Source of the DNA: Virgibacillus ndiopensis | GTDB taxonomy: Bacteria > Bacillota > Bacilli > Bacillales > Amphibacillaceae | Assembly (NCBI RefSeq): GCF_900187325.1 | Contig: NZ_FZMZ01000006.1 | Span: 310,001-374,000 of the forward strand | Direction of reading: 5' to 3' | DNA length: 64,000 nucleotides | Shown: one piece after another, positions 8,913-16,739 of the stretch | Position numbering within the stretch: position 1 is the stretch's first letter | Layout of the letters: each line of letters begins with the position of its first letter | Notes under the pieces: generated by a model | The model's input: only the letters and a program-made list of their open reading frames with translations | Told to the model about the DNA's origin: nothing | The model's database searches: none | Translations under genes and position numbers: made by a program

Positions 8913-9377
8913 ATGACTTATAAGTTTAGAATTATGACACAAGAACAAGCAGAAAATATCGCATTTAACTGGCATTATGATAATGAATATTCATTTTATG
9001 ATATGGAAGCTGATAGAGAAGATTTAAAGGAATTTTTAAACCCAGGAACACGAGGGAACTCAATGTTTGCTGTTACTAAAGATGATGAATTGGTAGCTTT
9101 CTTTAGTGTTAACAAAGTAGCTGATAAAACATTTGATATCGGTTTAGGAATGAGACCAGATTTAACTGGAAGAGGTATGGGTTTAGAATTCCTAAAGGAA
9201 GCTATGAATTTAGTTCAATCAGAATATGAACCTAAAAAAATAACATTATCTGTGGCGGCTTTTAATCAAAGAGCGATAAAATTATATAGAAAGTTTGGAT
9301 TTAAAGATATTGGTACTTTTATGCAGGATACAAATGGCAGCACATTTGAGTTTCTAAAAATGGAATACGAAAACTAA
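8913..9377 (+). CDS. GNAT-family N-acetyltransferase with a displaced start codon
   Basis: A 154-residue protein with the acetyl-CoA loop MRPDLTGRGMGLEFLKEAM (about 90-108) and C-terminal SVAAFNQRAIKLYRKFGF, the RimI-like GNAT pattern; substrate unknown. The start is odd. AAGGAG (8893-8898) is ideally placed for an ATG at 8906, but that ATG opens only a five-codon frame. The seven bases ATGACTT are repeated in tandem, and the real frame begins at the second ATG (8913), 14 bases from the ribosome site. Expression may be weakened or coupled to the mini-frame. Confidence 0.85.
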   Translation: MTYKFRIMTQEQAENIAFNWHYDNEYSFYDMEADREDLKEFLNPGTRGNSMFAVTKDDELVAFFSVNKVADKTFDIGLGMRPDLTGRGMGLEFLKEAMNLVQSEYEPKKITLSVAAFNQRAIKLYRKFGFKDIGTFMQDTNGSTFEFLKMEYEN

Positions 9378-9533
9378 CCTCAATGTTTTTGGATAACTTG
9401 AAAAAATGAAATAAAAAAGGAGAGCAAGTTTCCTCCTCAACACACTTTCTATTGTTAAAAAAAATTCCTCTAGATTAGAATTATCGCCTTCTTTTGTTCA
9501 GGTAATAATAACTTTCAGGTATTTTGAAGGAGG

Positions 9534-9998
9534 ATGATTATCATTCCCAATCCAACATTGTCACTAACGCCAGATGAAAAAACAAAATTTAGAAAAGCTA
9601 AAGTAAAAATTAGTGAAATACATACTCTAAGTGTTGAACAGTTAATCGAGATACTAAATATTTCAGATGAGAGAGCAAATATAGTGAAAGGTTTATCAGA
9701 ATTCCAAGCGGTTCCATCCATTGGTTATAAATTGGCTGAGAAGCTTGTATATCGTTTAAATATTTATTCTTTAAATGATATGAAAGATAAAGATGGTGCT
9801 GAACTATTTGATAGGTTGGAACAATGTTTAGGTGTATGGACGGACAGCTGTGTAGAAGATCAAATTCGCTGCATCGTTCACCATGCGAATACTCCAGGTT
9901 CTAACAGACAATGGTTCGATTTCACAAAAGAAAGAAAAGAATACAGGGAAAAAGTTGGTTTTCCAAAAGACAGGCCTAGAAAAGCGTGGAATGAATAG
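9534..9998 (+). CDS. Cdd1-family helix-hairpin-helix protein
   Basis: A protein of about 150 residues with LTPDEKTKFRKAKVKISEIHTLSVEQLIEIL, the helix-hairpin-helix segment EFQAVPSIGYKLAEKLVYRL (about 60-80), then LGVWTDSCVEDQIRCIVHHA and a basic tail KERKEYREKVGFPKDRP. This is the pattern of the 'pathogenicity locus' Cdd1 family, presumed DNA-binding but uncharacterised. ATG 9534 directly abuts the AAGGAGG ribosome site (9527-9533), which is too close for normal initiation; ATC 9540 or ATT 9543 have normal spacing. Ends before a region of decayed sequence. Confidence 0.82.
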   Translation: MIIIPNPTLSLTPDEKTKFRKAKVKISEIHTLSVEQLIEILNISDERANIVKGLSEFQAVPSIGYKLAEKLVYRLNIYSLNDMKDKDGAELFDRLEQCLGVWTDSCVEDQIRCIVHHANTPGSNRQWFDFTKERKEYREKVGFPKDRPRKAWNE

Positions 9999-10010
9999 GA
10001 TCGTATACAT

Positions 10011-10226
10011 TCAATATAAAATTACCAAAACATGTTTAGGTGCCAGACCTTTTACTTTACAAAAATCAATTACAGTGTAAGTGGAGGAATCATTTAAATC
10101 TTTAAATCCATAATTTGCCAAATCAACGATCCAAAATACTCTTCCGCTTTTCATCATCACAACCGGATCACTTCCCAATGCTTTTATCCCACGCCTTTCG
10201 CCTCCACTTACTCCAGTTATGAGTAC
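10011..10226 (-). pseudogene. Possible gene remnant (72 open codons, no start)
   Basis: The minus strand is open for 72 codons and reads like protein (SDPVVMMKSGRVFWIVDLAN, then YGFKDLNDSSTYTVIDFC) but has no ribosome site or early start codon, and a TGA closes it upstream. An 11-bp inverted repeat GTAAGTGGAGG (10077-10087) / CCTCCACTTAC (10201-10211) lies inside. I cannot name a family. It may be a degraded gene or a chance frame. Confidence 0.35.
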
Positions 10227-10261
10227 TCAGCCAATCAAACCGAGATTTTTCATTTATTAAA

Positions 10262-11728
10262 TTAACTTTTCCGTTCTTTTTTTCTGTTCTTCCCATACAG
10301 CACTTCTTTCACTTTTCCCCTGATTTTCTTGTTTATCAGTACATATAACGTGTCATGATCCTCTATGACAGAGTTTCCTGTTGGAGTCAGTAACTCACCA
10401 CCACGTACAATTCCAATAATCAGCGTATTATCAGGTAGTTCCAGATCGATTAAAGAAGTGTTAACTGCCGGTGATTCTGATGTGATTGCTACTTCCATAA
10501 TTTCCGAGTCGGTGTTACCTAGATTGATCAACTCCATACTTGGCGATTCTTGGTGGCTCTTTTCTCCAGAAAGTCCTAGCTTTGAAGCAAGCCATGATAA
10601 TGTACTACCTTGTACCAATGCAGAAATAAGTACAACGAAAAATACTGCATTAAAAATTACCTGACTATTTTCTATATCTGCCACAATAGGATAAGTTGCA
10701 AGTACGATAGGGACAGCACCTTTTAATCCTGCCCAGGAAATAAATAATTGTTCTTTTATGTTATATTTCATAAAAATCATACAGATGAAAACTGCAATTG
10801 GACGGGCAATAAACATTAATATGAAGGATAACACAATACCTTGCCAGGATACGCCTATTAATTGATTTGGAAATACCAACAGTCCTAACAGGATAAACAT
10901 TAAAATTTGCATCATCCAGGAAAAACCTTCGTTAAAACGTGAGATGGTGAAGCGGTACATTAAGTCACTATTACCGACAAATACAGCCATTACATACACG
11001 GCGAGTAATCCACTACCACCAGCAAGGTCGGTAATGACATATGTAAAAATAGCCATACCCATCGCAAGTACCGGATATAATCCAGCTGCATCCAACTTTA
11101 TATGATTGATGATCAGAACAATTATTTTACCTAGTATTAATCCAAATAGTAGTCCTAGTGCCATTTGTATAAAGAAACTTCCAATAGCATTCCAAATAGA
11201 GCTGTCAGGTATTTGAATCATTTCAATAAACGCTACTGTTAAAAATACAGCCATCGGATCATTAGAACCAGATTCTGCTTCCAGTGTAGAGGTAAGTCTT
11301 TTTTTAATGTTCTTATTTCCTAAAACGGAAAAGACAGCAGCGGCATCGGTAGATCCTACAATCGCACCGAAGAGCATCCCTTCCAATAAAGAAAAATCAA
11401 GGATGAACATAGCAGCGAGACCTGTTACTACGGTAGTAATCAACACACCGAACGTTGCTAATGTACTTGCAGCCCCGATAATTGGACGAATATGATTCCA
11501 TTTTGTATGTGCACCACCATCGAACAGGATGATGATTAAAGCAAGAATTCCAATTAGCTGGGTAAGTTCTACATTTTCAAAGTAAATAAATTCATTGAGT
11601 GCCATACCTACAAGTAGGAATAAAACAAGTGAAGGTAATCCTAAACGCGAAGAGAATTTTGTAGCCAATACACCAATAATTAGCATTGCAGAGAATAAAA
11701 ATATTAACATTTCTACAGTCAAATCCAA
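10262..11728 (-). CDS. NhaP2-type K+(Na+)/H+ antiporter with C-terminal RCK_C domain
   Basis: A 488-residue protein with about 12 membrane segments in the first 385 residues. Core motifs are DGGAHTKW (about 69-76), GAIVGSTDAAAVFSVLG (about 121-137) and ESGSNDPMAVFLT (about 151-163), with the ND pair of CPA antiporters. Residues about 405-480 (IMEVAITSESPAVNTSLIDLELPDNTLIIGIVRGGELLTPTG) form a TrkA-C/RCK_C domain, which in relatives binds nucleotides such as c-di-AMP. Role: export of K+ or Na+ against protons. It is divergent from the DUF2334 operon and starts at ATG 11728 behind GGGGAGG. Confidence 0.9.
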   Translation of the reverse strand: MDLTVEMLIFLFSAMLIIGVLATKFSSRLGLPSLVLFLLVGMALNEFIYFENVELTQLIGILALIIILFDGGAHTKWNHIRPIIGAASTLATFGVLITTVVTGLAAMFILDFSLLEGMLFGAIVGSTDAAAVFSVLGNKNIKKRLTSTLEAESGSNDPMAVFLTVAFIEMIQIPDSSIWNAIGSFFIQMALGLLFGLILGKIIVLIINHIKLDAAGLYPVLAMGMAIFTYVITDLAGGSGLLAVYVMAVFVGNSDLMYRFTISRFNEGFSWMMQILMFILLGLLVFPNQLIGVSWQGIVLSFILMFIARPIAVFICMIFMKYNIKEQLFISWAGLKGAVPIVLATYPIVADIENSQVIFNAVFFVVLISALVQGSTLSWLASKLGLSGEKSHQESPSMELINLGNTDSEIMEVAITSESPAVNTSLIDLELPDNTLIIGIVRGGELLTPTGNSVIEDHDTLYVLINKKIRGKVKEVLYGKNRKKERKS

Positions 11729-11838
11729 GTTTTATAATCCTCCCCAATCATAGCCTGTATAAATAATGATACCTAAAATTCTGATAAAAAACAAAGCGTG
11801 TGCTTTCTACTAGCAAAGTCAAAGAAAATAAAAAACAC

Positions 11839-11880
11839 TTGAATTCTTTATAAAGTTCGTGTATGTTCTTTAATAAGAAC
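11839..11880 (+). promoter_or_regulatory. Promoter of the exopolysaccharide-like operon with a 16-bp palindrome
   Basis: TTGAAT (11839-11844) and TATGTT (11862-11867) are spaced by 17 bases. GTTCTTTAATAAGAAC (11865-11880), with arms GTTCTT/AAGAAC, overlaps the -10 and the expected start point. The same 16 bases recur before the second gene at 13661-13676. Confidence 0.6.
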
Positions 11881-11907
11881 AATAGCTATATTTAAGGAGG
11901 GAAGTTA

Positions 11908-13638
11908 ATGATCAGGAATCGTCATCATGCTAAATATGGTCTTAAGCCACTCCTGTGTGGAATACTATTTCTAGGATTACTATTTCCGCCTTCCCTTGCA
12001 AAAGCTGCATCTGACAAGGAATACGAGAACGTGAATGTGTTAATTGTCTATTCTTCACGAGACAGAAAAGTTGATGAGCATCAGCGATTATTAGATTTGT
12101 TAATTAGTCACTTTACCACAAATGTGACTTTTAAAAGTAGTAATGAAGTGCAAGAAAAGGATTTAGAAGGAATTACCCATCTTTTTTATTATGGTCAGGT
12201 GGAAGATAAATTACCCAATTCGTTTTTAAGGATGTTCTCTACATTCACTGGTACTGTTGTAGCTATCGGATATAATGCAAATCAATTAGAAACTCAATTC
12301 TCGTTTATGAAACCTGTTGGGGTAAAGGAATATACGGAAATATTTTTTTCTGAAAATGAAAAAAGAAAACGAACCGTTGAACCCCAAAAAGTTATGGAGA
12401 TCACAATTGAGGATAACACGGATGTCCTTATTGAAGTAAGTCAAGGCGATAAGGAATATCCATTATTCGTTCACCATCAAAATGCTTACTATTACGCTAT
12501 GAATGATTTATTCCCACCTAACTCAAACTTTTTAGCGGAAGCATTGCATAATGTATTTAAGATTTCACATGAAACATCAACACGGGCATATTTAAGGCTG
12601 GAGGATATTCATCCACTAGTTGATCCTGAATATGTTAGTGAAATTGCAAAGATTCTAAAACAAAGGGATATTCCGTATATGGTCTCAGTTATACCTGTTT
12701 ATGTAAATCCAGAAACTGAAGAAAAGTATCACCTCTCCGATGCACCAGAACTGGTAAAGGAGTTAAAGTATATGCAGGATAATGGTGGAAGTATTATCTT
12801 ACATGGATACACAGATCAGTACTTCCTTGGAGAAACGGGCGATGGATATGAGTTTTGGGATATTGAAAAAAACAGTCCAATCTATCAAAGTCCTGAGGTA
12901 AATACTCCAATCAAGACGGAGGAAGACTTTTCTAGTGGCACAGCTTATAAAAATTATATAAAAAATTTAGAAGAATATGAAACAGCGTACATCGAAGAAA
13001 GATTAAATAAAGGAATTCAGGATTTGGTCTATCATGGGTTAAACCCTGTCGCCTTTGAAGCGCCGCATTATGCAATGTCGCAAAATGGATACGAGGTTGT
13101 TTCAGAATACTTCTCAACGATTGTTGGGCAAGTTCAGCTTACCGATGACGACTGGAAAATCATGACCGAAGCTCCGAATATCACGTCTCCTTCCTTTTTA
13201 CATGGAATGAAATTGCTTCCTGAAACAATCCGATATGTTCGTTATGACGATCCAACGTCCATTCAGGAAATGAAAGACAGGGTAAATGATTTTTCTATTG
13301 TCAGGGATGGTATTATCGGTGGGTTTTATCACCCATTTTTAGGTGTGGATGGACTTGTTGATCTGATTGATGAAATGGAGAAAATTCCAAATTTGGAATG
13401 GATTGATATAAAAGACGTGAATAATACTGTTAAAACAGGTGGAGTCGTTATAAATAATGGAAAGCTAGTTTCTGATAAGACAGACCGTGACGAGGGTTCA
13501 TCAGGTTCCACGGAGTTTCCTACGTATCTTATCAAACTGTCAAAGGATAATGTACTGTGGGTTTTGGCAGGTTCGGGAACAACAATGTTCATGGCATTTT
13601 TGTCGTATGTATTCTTTAGAAGGATACGAAATGGGTAA
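11908..13638 (+). CDS. ydaL: DUF2334 polysaccharide-deacetylase-like membrane-anchored protein (first copy)
   Basis: A 576-residue protein: signal peptide (residues 1-33), a flavodoxin-like N-terminal module (NVLIVYSSRDRKVDEH and LEGITHLFYYGQ), and a DUF2334 domain from about residue 225. This contains RLEDIHPLVDPEYVSEIAKIL, IPYMVSVIPVYVNP, ILHGYTDQY, PVAFEAPHYAMSQNGY and GGFYHPFLG, with the Asp/His positions expected of a deacetylase-like metal site. One membrane helix near 550-570 ends in RRIRNG. Such proteins act outside the membrane on a nascent glycan. B. subtilis YdaL has the same length and layout. Followed after 76 bases by a paralogue. Confidence 0.85.
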   Translation: MIRNRHHAKYGLKPLLCGILFLGLLFPPSLAKAASDKEYENVNVLIVYSSRDRKVDEHQRLLDLLISHFTTNVTFKSSNEVQEKDLEGITHLFYYGQVEDKLPNSFLRMFSTFTGTVVAIGYNANQLETQFSFMKPVGVKEYTEIFFSENEKRKRTVEPQKVMEITIEDNTDVLIEVSQGDKEYPLFVHHQNAYYYAMNDLFPPNSNFLAEALHNVFKISHETSTRAYLRLEDIHPLVDPEYVSEIAKILKQRDIPYMVSVIPVYVNPETEEKYHLSDAPELVKELKYMQDNGGSIILHGYTDQYFLGETGDGYEFWDIEKNSPIYQSPEVNTPIKTEEDFSSGTAYKNYIKNLEEYETAYIEERLNKGIQDLVYHGLNPVAFEAPHYAMSQNGYEVVSEYFSTIVGQVQLTDDDWKIMTEAPNITSPSFLHGMKLLPETIRYVRYDDPTSIQEMKDRVNDFSIVRDGIIGGFYHPFLGVDGLVDLIDEMEKIPNLEWIDIKDVNNTVKTGGVVINNGKLVSDKTDRDEGSSGSTEFPTYLIKLSKDNVLWVLAGSGTTMFMAFLSYVFFRRIRNG

Positions 13639-13660
13639 GGTTATTTTTTTATAATCATTA

Positions 13661-13676
13661 GTTCTTTAATAAGAAC
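13661..13676 (+). promoter_or_regulatory. Second copy of the 16-bp palindrome
   Basis: GTTCTTTAATAAGAAC, identical to 11865-11880, lies in the 76-base gap between the two DUF2334 genes, 38 bases before the second start. It may be an operator or mark a second promoter (TATAAT at 13650-13655). It has no U-run and is not a terminator. Confidence 0.55.
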
Positions 13677-13714
13677 AAATGAATATAAAATAAAGAACAC
13701 CTAGGGGGCTAAAA

Positions 13715-15469
13715 ATGATTTTAACACATAAAAAGCGATTACCTCAGATTTTAATGCTGGTCGGAATCCTATTCATGACTTTATTTACTAATGGTATACA
13801 GGTGGATGCCGAAAATTCAGCTGGGAATGATCCAAAAGTGTTAGTTGTTTATTCGTCACAAAGTGGTGAGGTTAATGATAATGTACGGATGCTCGACCTG
13901 CTGACCGGTCATTTTACAATGAATATTACTTTTATAAATACATCGGAGATTGAAGAAAATGATCTGAAAAACGTTACACACCTGTTTTACTTTGGTCAAA
14001 TGAAGGAACAGTTACCAAACTCGTTTACTAGCATTTTAGATTCTTTTAACGGTACAGTCGTTGCTTTGGGACATAATGTCGCCCAATTGGGAAAACGTTT
14101 TTCTTTTGTTATACCACAAGGGGAAGCGATATTTTCAAAAGTATTGTTGATGGGGAAGGGAGAAAAGGTGGAAAGTATAATTCCTCATACAGTGTTAAAC
14201 GTAAATACGACCAAAGAAACGGAAGAGTTAATAAAGGTTACCCACGGATCTGAAAATGTCTATCCATTGTTTGTAAAAAATAAACAGAATTATTATTATG
14301 CTTCATCAGATATAAAGCCACCACTATCGATTTATCTAGGAGAAGTTTTACATGAAGTGTTTGATGAGGAGCATGAGAACGTCCATCCTGGTTATATTCG
14401 ATTAGAGGATATTCATCCAATGGTTAATGTAGAAAAACTGATGGCGGTAGCTGAGGAGCTTAAAAAACGTGACATACCCTATTTGGTGGCAGTTATACCC
14501 GTTTATACAAACCCTAAAACGCACGAGGAATATCACATGTCTGACTTTCCTCATGTGATAAAAGCACTGAAATATATGCAGGACAATGGAGGAAATATTG
14601 TTATGCATGGCTACACCCACCAATTTAGAAAGAGTGAAACAGGAGAAGGATACGAGTTTTGGGACGTAGAAAATAATATGCCAATTTATCATGGACCAAA
14701 CGAAAAAGTAATTAAGAAAACGAAGCAGGACTTCGATACAGCTGCAGATTATGAAATGTATAAAAAAGAACAAAAGGAGTTTGAGAAGAAGTATGTTGAA
14801 GAGAAACTGACGAAAGGAATTCAGGAGCTGACAAACTATGGTATTTATCCACTGGCCTTTGAAGCGCCGCATTATACAATGTCACAAAATGGCTACGCTG
14901 TTACGTCTAATCATTTTTCAACCTATGTTGGCCAGGTTCAAGTTAGTGATGAAGACTGGGAAATTATGACTACAGCTCCCTACATTACAATGCCTAGCTT
15001 TTTAAAAGGTATGACATTGCTTCCAGAAACAATGGGGTATGTGCAGCCAAATGATTCAAAAGTAATTAAGAGGATGATCAACGATGCAAAACAATACTCA
15101 ATTGTTAGAGATGGTATGGTGGCGGCTTTTTTTCATCCTTCTCATCCTGATTTAGATATAAATGATTTTATAAAACTTCTCGATAGGATGGAGAAAATCC
15201 CAGGAATAGAATGGATAGATCTGAAAAAAATGGACCATACAGTGACAGCGGATAATGTCAAAATTGAAACCGACAATGGAAAAAGAATTGATAATATTGA
15301 TAATTTAGGTCTTTATATGTCATCCTTCGATTATTTCCTGTATCACTTTAAAGAGACGGTTAAAGGTCTGACATGGTGGATGGTTGGTGTCGGGGCGTTG
15401 GCGGTAGTTCTCTTCACTATTTATACGTTCGTTACAAGGAAGCGATTAAGGAGGGGTCGATTTGGCTGA
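13715..15469 (+). CDS. ydaL: DUF2334 polysaccharide-deacetylase-like membrane-anchored protein (second copy)
   Basis: A 584-residue paralogue of the preceding gene, colinear throughout: signal peptide (1-32), KVLVVYSSQSGEVNDN, NVTHLFYFGQ, RLEDIHPMVNVEKL, IPYLVAVIPVYTNP, VMHGYTHQF, PLAFEAPHYTMSQNGY and AAFFHPSHPD. The second histidine of HGYTHQ is Asp in the first copy (HGYTDQ), so the two active sites differ. A C-terminal membrane helix (about 550-570) ends in a basic tail. The stop overlaps the start of the glycosyltransferase gene by 8 bases, indicating translational coupling. Probably extracytoplasmic deacetylase or carbohydrate binding; activity not shown. Confidence 0.85.
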   Translation: MILTHKKRLPQILMLVGILFMTLFTNGIQVDAENSAGNDPKVLVVYSSQSGEVNDNVRMLDLLTGHFTMNITFINTSEIEENDLKNVTHLFYFGQMKEQLPNSFTSILDSFNGTVVALGHNVAQLGKRFSFVIPQGEAIFSKVLLMGKGEKVESIIPHTVLNVNTTKETEELIKVTHGSENVYPLFVKNKQNYYYASSDIKPPLSIYLGEVLHEVFDEEHENVHPGYIRLEDIHPMVNVEKLMAVAEELKKRDIPYLVAVIPVYTNPKTHEEYHMSDFPHVIKALKYMQDNGGNIVMHGYTHQFRKSETGEGYEFWDVENNMPIYHGPNEKVIKKTKQDFDTAADYEMYKKEQKEFEKKYVEEKLTKGIQELTNYGIYPLAFEAPHYTMSQNGYAVTSNHFSTYVGQVQVSDEDWEIMTTAPYITMPSFLKGMTLLPETMGYVQPNDSKVIKRMINDAKQYSIVRDGMVAAFFHPSHPDLDINDFIKLLDRMEKIPGIEWIDLKKMDHTVTADNVKIETDNGKRIDNIDNLGLYMSSFDYFLYHFKETVKGLTWWMVGVGALAVVLFTIYTFVTRKRLRRGRFG

Positions 15470-16739
15470 TGTATTCATGTATATCTCGTTATTTCTTATA
15501 TGGTTTATGCTGTTCTATCACATTTTCTTGATGCAGGGTGGATACCTCCATTCCTTGCAGCATCGAAAATCTGAAAAAGAATGGCAGCAGAATAAGACTT
15601 CATTTCCGTCTGTTAGTATTTTAATCCCAGCACACAATGAGGAAGTTGTTATCGGAAATACACTGGAATCGATGGTGAACTTAAGTTATCCACTTGATAA
15701 GCTGGAAGTAATTGTTATTAATGATAATTCAAGTGACAAAACAGGAGATATTGCAGATTCCTATGCAAGACGATACCCATTTATCAAAGTAATTCACAAT
15801 TGGCCACCATTTTCAGGTAAAGGAAAATCTGGAGCATTGAATAAAGGGCTTAGTGAATCGACAGGGGAAGTAATTTGTGTCTATGATGCGGATAATACAC
15901 CAGAATCCGATGCAATTTACTGGTTAACAATAGGTTTATCTAATGACCCTAAAGCTGGAGCAATTGTTGGTAAATTCCGTGTAAACAATGCCATGAAAAA
16001 CCTGCTCACTCGTCTTATTAATATTGAAACACTTACATTTCAATGGTTAGCACAAGCGGGGCGTTGGTTTTGGTTTAAAATGGCAACCATTCCTGGAACT
16101 AATTTTGCGATACGCAGGTCGATTCTGGAGGAGTTAGGTGGATGGGATGAAAAGGCATTATCAGAGGATACCGAATTAAGTTTTAGGGTTTATAACTTAG
16201 GCTATCATATCCGGTTCTTCCCGTCGGCTGTAACCTGGGAACAGGAGCCGGAAACACTTCGAGTATGGTGGCGGCAGCGAACAAGGTGGGCACGCGGGAA
16301 TTTATATGTTATCGGCAAGTTCTTCATGCAATTCCATAAATTAAAAAATAAGAAAGTAGGTCTTGATTTATTCTACTTCTTGTTTACATACCTTTTGTTC
16401 TTCGGTGGTGTAATGATTTCCCATACTATTTTTATTCTCAATTTATTCTTCGATTTAAACTTGTCTATTGGTCTAGTATCCTATGCCTTGCTAATCATAG
16501 GGTTTCTCCTATTTGTGACAGAGGTACTGCTATCGTTAAGTATGGAAAAGGATCAGTTCAATAGGAAAAACTTTTTCACCGTGCTTTTGATGTATTTAAC
16601 TTATTCACAGCTGTGGTTGTTTCTAGTTGTAAATGCAACGTTCTTAGAGATAAAACGAATCTTGTTTAAACAAGAAGTAAAATGGTATAAAACGAAACGA
16701 TACAAACAAGAGGAATTGGAGAAAGACCGTACAGCTTGA
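15462..16739 (+). CDS. ydaM: Family 2 glycosyltransferase, BcsA/YdaM-like, membrane-bound
   Basis: A 425-residue protein. One membrane helix (about 4-25) is followed by a GT2 domain with SVSILIPAHNEEVVIGNTLES, the DAD of VYDADNTPE (about 141), GTNFAIRRSILEELGGWDE, the catalytic-type SEDTELSFR and the QxxRW box RQRTRWARG (about 273-281), then about four membrane helices. This is the layout of processive synthases that polymerise and export a beta-linked glycan. No PilZ domain is present. TTG 15462 is chosen because AAGGAGGGG lies just upstream and the next in-frame ATG would leave it too far away. Coupled to the genes on both sides. Confidence 0.88.
   Translation: MADVFMYISLFLIWFMLFYHIFLMQGGYLHSLQHRKSEKEWQQNKTSFPSVSILIPAHNEEVVIGNTLESMVNLSYPLDKLEVIVINDNSSDKTGDIADSYARRYPFIKVIHNWPPFSGKGKSGALNKGLSESTGEVICVYDADNTPESDAIYWLTIGLSNDPKAGAIVGKFRVNNAMKNLLTRLINIETLTFQWLAQAGRWFWFKMATIPGTNFAIRRSILEELGGWDEKALSEDTELSFRVYNLGYHIRFFPSAVTWEQEPETLRVWWRQRTRWARGNLYVIGKFFMQFHKLKNKKVGLDLFYFLFTYLLFFGGVMISHTIFILNLFFDLNLSIGLVSYALLIIGFLLFVTEVLLSLSMEKDQFNRKNFFTVLLMYLTYSQLWLFLVVNATFLEIKRILFKQEVKWYKTKRYKQEELEKDRTA

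Noticed and set aside
11865-11880. LexA (DinR) site before the DUF2334 operon
   Set aside because: The Bacillus LexA consensus CGAACnnnnGTTCG is not matched; the arms are in the opposite order (GTTC...GAAC).
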